Part shown: positions 1-4,261 of the stretch, piece after piece
How positions within the stretch are numbered: position 1 is the first letter of the stretch
Layout: each line of letters starts with the position of its first letter
Source of the DNA: Candidatus Methanocomedens sp.
GTDB lineage: Archaea; Halobacteriota; Methanosarcinia; Methanosarcinales; Methanocomedenaceae
NCBI GenBank assembly: GCA_013374385.1
Contig: QBUR01000106.1
Coordinates: 1 to 5,453 of the forward strand
DNA: 5,453 bases
Reading direction: 5' to 3'
Position numbers and translations under genes: made by a program
The notes under the pieces: model-generated
What the model saw: only the letters and a program-made list of their open reading frames with translations
Told to the model about the DNA's origin: nothing
Databases searched by the model: none

Positions 1-39
1 CAAACAACAAAATTTTGATAAATCCAGTTCTGAATCCAT
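1..39 (-). CDS. Probable 5' end of a minus-strand gene leaving the window
   Basis: Thirteen codons (MDSELDLSKFCCL) are open from an ATG at 39 to the window edge. The case rests on the start region. A GAGGG Shine-Dalgarno-like site lies at 46-50 on the minus strand, about 7 nt before this ATG. A TATA-like box at 74-83 is about 40 nt upstream, which predicts a short leader that includes the Shine-Dalgarno site. A second ATG at 43, in another frame, is also open to the edge (MNGFRTGFIKILLF) but is only 3 nt from the same site, so I prefer the start at 39. Too little protein is visible to name a family. The Phe-Cys-Cys near the N-terminus could begin a Cys-rich motif, but that is a guess. Confidence 0.35.
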   Translation of the reverse strand, partial: MDSELDLSKFCCL

Positions 40-73
40 TCATATCCCTCAAAAGAGGAGATTACATTTAAAC

Positions 74-83
74 TATTTAAATA
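74..83. promoter_or_regulatory. Palindromic TATA-like box, possibly divergent
   Basis: TATTTAAATA is a perfect 10-bp palindrome, so it reads as a TATA-like box on both strands. On the minus strand it would place a transcription start near 52, just before the GAGGG site and the ATG at 39. On the plus strand it would place a start near 105, just before the run of hairpins that ends at 260. The minus-strand role is the better supported. Divergent use is inference. Confidence 0.4.
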
Positions 84-104
84 TTGTCAATCGATCGAGG
101 ACAC

Positions 105-258
105 AACCCAACCAATAAAGCCAATTAAAAAGATTGGAAATTTTGCTATTTGGTTAGATTTTCTACTAATAGCAACAACGGTAGTAATTCTTACCGCTGT
201 TCATTGCTATCAATTGATAGTAAGTTTGTGAATAGGTGGTCTTTCCACCTATTTTTTT
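105..258 (+). ncRNA. Candidate structured RNA ending in a terminator-like hairpin
   Basis: Several inverted repeats follow one another. AACCAA at 110-115 can pair with TTGGTT at 150-155, enclosing a CCAAT/ATTGG hairpin (121-125 with 133-137). ATAGCAA at 169-175 pairs with TTGCTAT at 204-210 around an inner CGGTA/TACCG stem. A perfect 9-bp stem lies at 231-253, followed by T-rich sequence. An alternative stem of TTGCTATT (143-150) with AATAGCAA (168-175) competes with two of these. No start codon opens a useful frame here. A TATA-like box at 74-83 could start a transcript near 105. It matches no RNA family I recognise. AT-rich DNA can form such repeats by chance, so confidence is limited. Confidence 0.3.
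207..220. repeat. Perfect 14-bp palindrome
   Basis: CTATCAATTGATAG is identical to its reverse complement. It overlaps the 3' arm of the 169-210 hairpin and lies just before the terminator-like hairpin. It could be a dimeric protein-binding site or part of an RNA structure; the sequence does not decide. Confidence 0.4.
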
Positions 259-260
259 TT
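231..260 (+). terminator. Hairpin plus T-run terminator (plus strand)
   Basis: AATAGGTGG (231-239) and CCACCTATT (245-253) form a perfect 9-bp stem with a 5-nt loop. The last two T of the stem run on into seven more (254-260). This has the form of an intrinsic terminator for plus-strand transcription. No plus-strand protein gene ends immediately before it, so it either closes a small RNA or stops read-through toward the gene at 492. Confidence 0.6.
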
Positions 261-396
261 ATTACAAGTAAGTCTTAGGGTGAGGATGGATGCTGGGTGG
301 GGGGTTTGGGGAAGTTGTATCCTGTTGTTGTGGCGGTAGAGTGGTATCATGGCTGTGAAAATATATAAACTATGTGATGTACACAACATCTAATCT

Positions 397-420
397 GTGT
401 AAATCAGCGTAAATTTGCGT
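397..420. repeat. Short tandem repeat, about 10-bp unit
   Basis: Two 10-bp units, GTGTAAATCA and GCGTAAATTT, are followed by a partial third beginning GCGT. The common core is GYGTAAAT. A related 12-mer with one mismatch to 397-408 lies at 5439-5450. From memory, similar short repeats occur between genes in many environmental genomes. No function can be assigned here. Confidence 0.45.
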
Positions 421-456
421 CTAAAAAATAATGAAACCCAGCGCACAAAAATCCCG

Positions 457-469
457 ATAAATAATTAAA
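457..469 (+). promoter_or_regulatory. Likely TATA box of the GXGXG gene
   Basis: The AT-only stretch ATAAATAATTAAA is centred at about 463, 29 nt before the ATG at 492. In archaea the TATA box centre usually lies about 26-27 nt before the transcription start, so the mRNA would begin within a few bases of the ATG. This fits the lack of a Shine-Dalgarno site. An alternative box at 360-369 (AATATATAAA) would give a leader of about 100 nt. Confidence 0.4.
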
Positions 470-491
470 CATACCAGAGAATTAACTCCTA

Positions 492-1430
492 ATGAGTAAC
501 ATGCTGACACTGAATCTGCAATCTCCAACAAACTGCCTGTGCGATTTCACATACAATTTCTACTGGCAGCATGAGGGAGCTGAACTCGACCCCGATGCTC
601 CTATTGACAACCAGCATGGCAGTGAATATTCATACCGTGACCTGGTGGAACACCTGCGCTCTTGCGGTGATGTACACATCAAAGGCACCGCAGGCAGCAG
701 GCTCGCCTCAAGCCTGGGCGTCGACTTGAAATATTTCGGTGGCAGCGGGCGGGCGCTGGGTGTGGGGAGCATATTTGTGGACGGGGATGCAGGCACCCGC
801 ATGGGTATCAGTATGGTGTCGGGCAGGTTATATGTGTCAGGCAGCGTGGCGCAGCCTATGGGGAATGTAGTAGGGGTGGTGTCTGACCGGGAGGGTTACT
901 GTTGTTTCAGGTCCATCACAGAGATCCTGCACCAAGGGATGGGCGCGGATGAGTTCACTGACGGCAGGAATTCCTTTCAGGATGGCGATGTGCCGTGCCT
1001 GGTGCTGGCAGACGGCGTGCTCAGGGATACGGTGGGTGCCCGGTGTGAGCGGGATGCCAAGGTGATGGTGGAGGGTGACGTTAGCCTGAGCACTGGCATT
1101 CTGATGCGAAAGGGCACTGTTGTTGTGGAAGGAAATGCGGGTATGAACACAGGTACGCTGTTGGCTGGCGGCACTGTGGTAGTACGGGGAGATGTGGGTG
1201 AGTTTGCGGCCGCAGATATGCGGGCAGGCAACCTGATCATCACGGGCAAGTCCAGGGGCTACATGTGCGCCAACATGCGGGGCGGGGCTGTGTTCGCAAA
1301 GCGGGAGGTGAAAGTGATACCGCCAGCTGCGCAGTGCCAGCCCTCAGATAGTGACCTGAAACTGCTGGTGGATGTACTGGACACTAACCGGATGGATGCC
1401 ATGAGTTACAGGAAATATGGGATATGTTGA
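492..1430 (+). CDS. Stand-alone GXGXG (FwdC / GltB domain 3-like) β-helix protein
   Basis: The 312-residue protein is built mainly of short β-helix turns spaced by glycines. The GXGXG fold is the one in formylmethanofuran dehydrogenase subunit C and in the third domain of glutamate synthase. The repeats fall in two blocks, about 59-128 and 172-276. Examples are VFVDGDAG-like turns near 94-101, then KVMVEGDVS (190-198), TVVVEGNAG (209-217) and TVVVRGDVG (228-236). Residues 129-171 interrupt the helix, and a 58-residue N-terminal segment does not look like the start of FwdC. There are about ten cysteines, none in a clear FeS motif. Some archaeal relatives carry the doubtful name tributyrin esterase; I see no esterase motif. 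ATG 492 was chosen although it lacks a Shine-Dalgarno site; ATG 501 is the next option. No Fwd or Glt partner gene is in the window, so the substrate and complex are unknown. Confidence 0.85.
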   Translation: MSNMLTLNLQSPTNCLCDFTYNFYWQHEGAELDPDAPIDNQHGSEYSYRDLVEHLRSCGDVHIKGTAGSRLASSLGVDLKYFGGSGRALGVGSIFVDGDAGTRMGISMVSGRLYVSGSVAQPMGNVVGVVSDREGYCCFRSITEILHQGMGADEFTDGRNSFQDGDVPCLVLADGVLRDTVGARCERDAKVMVEGDVSLSTGILMRKGTVVVEGNAGMNTGTLLAGGTVVVRGDVGEFAAADMRAGNLIITGKSRGYMCANMRGGAVFAKREVKVIPPAAQCQPSDSDLKLLVDVLDTNRMDAMSYRKYGIC

Positions 1431-1472
1431 TGGCTATTGCGCTTGACCCCTGTGGATCCGCCCTTCTATCAG

Positions 1473-1492
1473 TTTTTTATGCTTTTATTTTT
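1473..1492 (+). terminator. T-rich terminator after the GXGXG gene
   Basis: Three T-runs (T6 at 1473-1478, T4 at 1483-1486, T5 at 1488-1492) begin about 43 nt after the stop codon at 1430. Archaeal RNA polymerase commonly terminates at such runs without a hairpin. This fits the convergent arrangement with leuC, whose stop is at 1580. Confidence 0.55.
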
Positions 1493-1515
1493 ACCTATCT
1501 ATGCCATGAAACCTA

Positions 1516-1551
1516 CAAAAACATAAAGCTTCCTGAACAACTTCAGAAAGC
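1516..1551 (-). terminator. Hairpin plus T-rich tail terminator of leuC
   Basis: The minus strand carries a 10-bp stem (arms at 1542-1551 and 1528-1537) with a 4-nt loop at 1538-1541, followed by TTTATGTTTTTG. It starts about 28 nt after the leuC stop. One pair is a G·U wobble in minus-strand RNA but becomes a C×A mismatch in plus-strand RNA, so the structure is better formed in the leuC transcript. This strand bias supports a role as the leuC terminator. Confidence 0.6.
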
Positions 1552-1579
1552 ATCTTACAATCAAACCATTAGAACTCAA

Positions 1580-2857
1580 TTACCCCTTTCTCGGGTCAGT
1601 TATCTCACCAGTAAGTGCAGATGCCGCCGCAGTGGCAGGTGATGACAGGTACACGAATGCTTTGGCACTGCCCTGCCTGCCCTGGAAGTTGCGGTTAGAT
1701 GTTGCAAGTCCCACTTCACCGTCACCTAGCAGCCCAAAACTGCCGCCCATGCATGGTCCGCAGCAAGGACTCTCCACAATGGCCCCCGCTTCCATGAACT
1801 GCTCGACCAGCCCGGCACGCAATACTTTCATGTATTCGGTGCGGGATGCAGGAATGACCAGCAGTCTCACGCCTTTAGCCACGGGTTCGTGGCCCATGAT
1901 ATCCGCGACTATCTTAATGTCCTCGAACCTGCCGTTGGTACATGAACCTACCAGCACCTGGTCGATGTGGGTGCCTTCCACTTCTTCCACGGATTTCACA
2001 TTATCCACATTATGGGGACATGCCACCTGTGGGGACAGGTCTGAAATGTCATACTCGTGATACTGTTCATATTCGCAGTCCTCATCGCTTTTCCAGTAAG
2101 GGTCCAGGGTGAAGCCGGGTATGCGCTCTTTCAGGTAATCCTCGGTAATGGCGTCAGGCTCGATGATGCCGGCTTTGCCGCCCATCTCGATAGCCATATT
2201 GCTAATGGTCATGCGCTGGCTGATATCCAGGCTTCTGATGGCCTCGCCGCCGTATTCTGCTGCCATGTACATGGCACCGTCGGCGCCTACATCCCCGATG
2301 AGGTGCAGGATGATGTCTTTGCTGTACACTTTATCCGGCAGGCGTCCGTTCACTTCGAACCTGATGGTCTGTGGCACCTTGAACCACAATTTGCCTGTGG
2401 CAAACACTGCAGCCATGTCAGTACTGCCGATACCTGTGGAGAATGCTCCCAGTGAACCGTAGGCGCAGGTGTGGCTGTCACTGCCCACTATCAGGTCGCC
2501 GGGTTTGGCCCAGCCTTTTTCCGGTACTACCTGGTGGCACACACCTTCAAAGATATCATAGTTAGTGATACCCTGCTCGGTTGCGAACTGCCTGAGCATG
2601 ATGTGGTTCTGGGCTGCATTCAATGAATCAGCAGGTACCTGGTGGTCGAACAGAATAACTATCTTGTCCGGGTCCCAGACCTTTGGGTCGGGTTTGTCCT
2701 TCATTATCTCCCTGAAGCCCTGTACGGCCAGAGGTCCGGTGATGTCATGGGTCATGGCGCAGTTTATGTCTGCCATGACGAACTCATCGGCATAGACGGT
2801 TCTGCCTGAAGCTTTTGAAAAAATCTTCTCTGTAATGGTAAGATTATCAGCGGTCAT
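1580..2857 (-). CDS. leuC: 3-isopropylmalate dehydratase large subunit
   Basis: This aconitase-family large subunit, with a separate LeuD small subunit, interconverts 2- and 3-isopropylmalate in leucine biosynthesis. In methanogens the same enzyme can also act on citramalate. All 425 residues fit the family length of about 420. The three [4Fe-4S] ligands are visible: Cys306 in GSCTNGR, and Cys366 and Cys369 in CCGPCMGG. Other family landmarks are HDITGP (37-42), GVCHQV (106-111), SDSHT (126-130), the long GIGSTDMA / FATGKLWFKVP stretch and SNRNFQGRQGS (387-397). The wording of these blocks is closer to the LeuC type than to the methanogen homoaconitase HacA of coenzyme B synthesis, but that choice is from memory. 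The start at 2857 matches family N-termini. It has no Shine-Dalgarno site and a TATA-like box about 29 nt upstream, so the mRNA is probably nearly leaderless. No leuD is nearby. Confidence 0.93.
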   Translation of the reverse strand: MTADNLTITEKIFSKASGRTVYADEFVMADINCAMTHDITGPLAVQGFREIMKDKPDPKVWDPDKIVILFDHQVPADSLNAAQNHIMLRQFATEQGITNYDIFEGVCHQVVPEKGWAKPGDLIVGSDSHTCAYGSLGAFSTGIGSTDMAAVFATGKLWFKVPQTIRFEVNGRLPDKVYSKDIILHLIGDVGADGAMYMAAEYGGEAIRSLDISQRMTISNMAIEMGGKAGIIEPDAITEDYLKERIPGFTLDPYWKSDEDCEYEQYHEYDISDLSPQVACPHNVDNVKSVEEVEGTHIDQVLVGSCTNGRFEDIKIVADIMGHEPVAKGVRLLVIPASRTEYMKVLRAGLVEQFMEAGAIVESPCCGPCMGGSFGLLGDGEVGLATSNRNFQGRQGSAKAFVYLSSPATAAASALTGEITDPRKG

Positions 2858-2880
2858 AGGATGGATGTATAGGTGCGGGA

Positions 2881-2891
2881 GTATAATAAAA
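2881..2891 (-). promoter_or_regulatory. Likely TATA box of leuC
   Basis: The minus strand reads TTTTATTATAC, centred near 2886 and 29 nt before the leuC ATG at 2857. This gives leuC its own promoter in the 52-nt gap after the preceding membrane-protein gene, although read-through from that gene is also possible. Confidence 0.5.
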
Positions 2892-2909
2892 TTAATGTAG
2901 ACTGGAAAA

Positions 2910-3563
2910 TTATAATGTCAAATAATCAGTATTTTCCCACTGGTCAATCACTTCCTGCTGTCCTATAACATTGTACAATGCTACCACAAAGGTGAACTGC
3001 ATCAATATCAACAGGTACAGCACTCCCAACGCCACATGACCGTTGGTCAGTACCAGCGAGAACATGATACCAAAGAAATATGGCAGCACATACCCCAACC
3101 GGGTATATCGCTTCAACCTCAGGCACACCTGCGCTTCAAGCCTGAATAACCATTTTACAAGGTCCCTCATGCGCTTTTTCCTCCCGAACCTGAAAATTAG
3201 GTACACCGGTATGGTGATGAAGAAGAAGTAAAGGAAAATGATTAGTCCATATATCAATATGATCAGCATGAAGAAGGACATTGGTATCATGATGCCAATG
3301 AGGCCCGGTATTTCTTTCAGTTTCACGCCTCTGTGGTCCAGGAATAGTATCATGTTCTTGCCCAGCCCGGTTTTTTTAAAGAACTGCCTGAGTATCAGGC
3401 CAAGCAATGCAAAGACGGGAACGATGATGATTATTGCCCCTATCACGGCATCCACCGGGTCTTCCTGATTGCGTATGCCTATGACAAAGGGATATGTGAC
3501 CAACTGCAACAGCAGCAGGGCTATGGGGATATTGATATTTTCAAGTTTTTTCAGGTAGCTCAT
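2910..3563 (-). CDS. Six-helix integral membrane protein, function unknown
   Basis: The 217-residue protein is very hydrophobic. I predict membrane helices at about 11-30, 38-60, 86-106, 107-126, 155-173 and 177-198. Charges follow the positive-inside rule: the N-terminus (KK), the 61-85 loop and the strongly basic 127-153 loop (RFGRKKRMRD and following) would be cytoplasmic, while the acidic 31-37 loop would be outside. I see no transporter, protease or sortase signature and do not recognise the family. The start at 3563 is supported by GGAG (3570-3573) six bases upstream. Only 14 nt separate it from the cupin gene, so the two are almost certainly co-transcribed and may work together. The stop is followed by TTTTCC, a possible weak terminator, before leuC. 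Confidence 0.8.
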   Translation of the reverse strand: MSYLKKLENINIPIALLLLQLVTYPFVIGIRNQEDPVDAVIGAIIIIVPVFALLGLILRQFFKKTGLGKNMILFLDHRGVKLKEIPGLIGIMIPMSFFMLIILIYGLIIFLYFFFITIPVYLIFRFGRKKRMRDLVKWLFRLEAQVCLRLKRYTRLGYVLPYFFGIMFSLVLTNGHVALGVLYLLILMQFTFVVALYNVIGQQEVIDQWENTDYLTL

Positions 3564-3577
3564 GCCCTTCTCCTGCC

Positions 3578-3907
3578 TTACGCCAGCGTGCAGGCCGTCT
3601 TTTTGTGCCTGAATACTAGGAACACGCCCTCTTCCTCGCCCTCTGAGTTGGTCCTGTGCCGCACTCCAGCTGGCACCAGTATGCCCATACCGGGTTTCAG
3701 CTCAAAGATAGAGTTGTCTGATTCGATGACCACGTCGCCCTTGTGGTGAAGGAAGAACTCGTCATAGTCGTGGACGTACCATTTACCCTCGCCATGGCAC
3801 AGCACGGCGCGCAGAAGCGAGTCGTCCACGAATACCATATCATGAGGGCGGCGGGGAGACTCTAACATTTGTACTTCTTTTTCAAAATCAATGAGCTGTA
3901 TATCCAT
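3578..3907 (-). CDS. Small single-domain cupin protein
   Basis: This 109-residue protein is the size of a one-domain cupin and has no signal peptide, so it should be cytoplasmic. Cupin motif 1 covers roughly 39-57: Tyr44, His46, Glu50 and Gly57 follow the HxH(x)3E(x)6G spacing, with Tyr in place of the first His. Motif 2 is at 73-87 (GMGILVPAGVRHRTN), with Pro79, Gly81 and His84. His46, Glu50 and His84 could still bind a metal. The rest of the chain gives no clue to substrate; the family includes isomerases, dioxygenases and small-molecule sensors. The ATG at 3907 has no clear Shine-Dalgarno site. The gene has its own AT-rich promoter region and overlapping inverted repeats at the start, and it leads a two-gene unit with the membrane protein ending at 2910. 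Confidence 0.88.
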   Translation of the reverse strand: MDIQLIDFEKEVQMLESPRRPHDMVFVDDSLLRAVLCHGEGKWYVHDYDEFFLHHKGDVVIESDNSIFELKPGMGILVPAGVRHRTNSEGEEEGVFLVFRHKKTACTLA

Positions 3908-3908
3908 A

Positions 3909-3927
3909 GGAATCGTTCCATTTGGAA
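3909..3927. promoter_or_regulatory. Overlapping inverted repeats before the cupin gene, possible operator
   Basis: GGAATCGTTCC (3909-3919) and TTCCATTTGGAA (3916-3927) share the TTCC at 3916-3919, so three GGAA/TTCC half-sites alternate. They sit between the start codon (3907) and the AT-rich promoter box, around the expected transcription start. A protein bound here could block transcription. Pairing in the short leader RNA is an alternative. Confidence 0.35.
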
Positions 3928-3942
3928 TATACTCTATCCTTC

Positions 3943-3952
3943 TTAATTATAA
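3943..3952 (-). promoter_or_regulatory. Likely TATA box of the cupin operon
   Basis: The minus strand reads TTATAATTAA, centred near 3947. A start about 26 nt downstream would fall near 3921 and give a leader of about 14 nt. A second candidate, GTATATT at 3926-3932, lies closer to the ATG. Either way the cupin gene appears to have a promoter after the T8 that follows the upstream gene. Confidence 0.45.
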
Positions 3953-3966
3953 TAGTATCCCGTGAG

Positions 3967-3974
3967 AAAAAAAA
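3967..3974 (-). terminator. T8 terminator after the two-helix protein gene
   Basis: Eight T residues on the minus strand follow directly on the stop codon of the 81-residue gene. A long T-run alone is a typical archaeal termination signal. It separates the upstream unit (5239-3975) from the cupin unit. A 4-bp GTGA/TCAC repeat flanks the run but is too short to matter. Confidence 0.55.
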
Positions 3975-4220
3975 TCACTTCTTCAAAAAGAATTCCCTGA
4001 CAATATACAATATTGCTGCTACAACTACCAGATTGAAGACCGAGCGGATAAGTTCGGTGTAGCGGTAATCGAACAGTGCGGATATGGCGTTTTGCATGCT
4101 GAAATAGAACCCGAAAGAAGATGCCAGCAGCAGTAACAACAGGATTAACATCGTGCCTGTCTTGAATAGAGCTATCCCGGCTACCCTGTCTGAAGTTTCC
4201 TTAGATTCCTTTTCATCCAT
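3975..4220 (-). CDS. Small protein with two membrane helices, function unknown
   Basis: The 81-residue protein has a charged N-terminus (MDEKESKETSDR), a first membrane helix at about 22-41 rich in Leu, a loop with Tyr and Asp at 43-58, and a second helix at about 59-75, ending in FFLKK. I do not recognise it. The start is set at ATG 4220 and not at the in-frame GTG 4229, because AGGTGA (4226-4231) is a good Shine-Dalgarno site for ATG 4220 and itself contains that GTG. The gene begins 41 nt after the stop of the exported protein gene and probably shares its mRNA, which suggests a role at the membrane near that protein. Transcription probably ends at the T8 that follows the stop. Confidence 0.7.
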   Translation of the reverse strand: MDEKESKETSDRVAGIALFKTGTMLILLLLLLASSFGFYFSMQNAISALFDYRYTELIRSVFNLVVVAAILYIVREFFLKK

Positions 4221-4225
4221 TGTTC

Positions 4226-4231
4226 TCACCT
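4226..4231 (-). promoter_or_regulatory. Shine-Dalgarno site deciding the start at 4220
   Basis: AGGTGA on the minus strand matches the usual archaeal anti-Shine-Dalgarno target and lies 5 nt before ATG 4220. It overlaps the GTG at 4229, the longer in-frame alternative, and so makes that start unlikely. Confidence 0.65.
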
Positions 4232-4261
4232 AATTTTTTGTTATACCTGATAAGCATCATT

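Larger units (their letters stand above)
40..491. other. Long AT-rich intergenic region with hairpins, G-rich tract and short repeat
   Basis: This 452-nt region has no convincing gene. From left to right it holds the start signals of the left-edge minus-strand gene (46-83), a run of inverted repeats ending in a hairpin plus T-run (110-260), a G-rich tract (278-311), a 17-codon reading frame with a weak ribosome-site match (286-339), an AT-rich box (360-369), a 10-bp tandem repeat (397-420) and the likely promoter of the GXGXG gene (457-469). The hairpin-rich first half is clearly more AT-rich than the coding DNA in this window. Confidence 0.7.

Noticed and set aside
34..231. Plus-strand open frame whose translation looks like a basic segment followed by a membrane helix
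   Set aside because: It has no ATG, GTG or TTG in a plausible start position and begins right after a stop. It covers the start signals of the left-edge minus-strand gene. Hydrophobic translations are common in AT-rich DNA.
397..420. Possible CRISPR array from the spaced repeats
   Set aside because: The units are only about 10 bp and directly adjacent, with no spacers, and no cas gene is present.
1424..1642. 72-codon plus-strand frame starting inside the end of the GXGXG gene
   Set aside because: It has no ribosome site, spans the terminator region and runs antisense into the 3' end of leuC. Its translation resembles no family.
2057..2455. 132-codon plus-strand frame within leuC
   Set aside because: It is antisense to a strongly conserved enzyme gene, and its frame is explained by leuC codon structure.
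1580..2857. Homoaconitase large subunit (HacA) in place of LeuC
   Set aside because: The families are close, but motifs such as HDITGP, GVCHQV followed by PEKG, and FQGRQGS fit the LeuC type better. The choice is not absolute without a tree.
2944..3126. 60-codon minus-strand frame inside the six-helix protein gene
   Set aside because: It is an alternative frame of a gene with consistent membrane topology and a good ribosome site.
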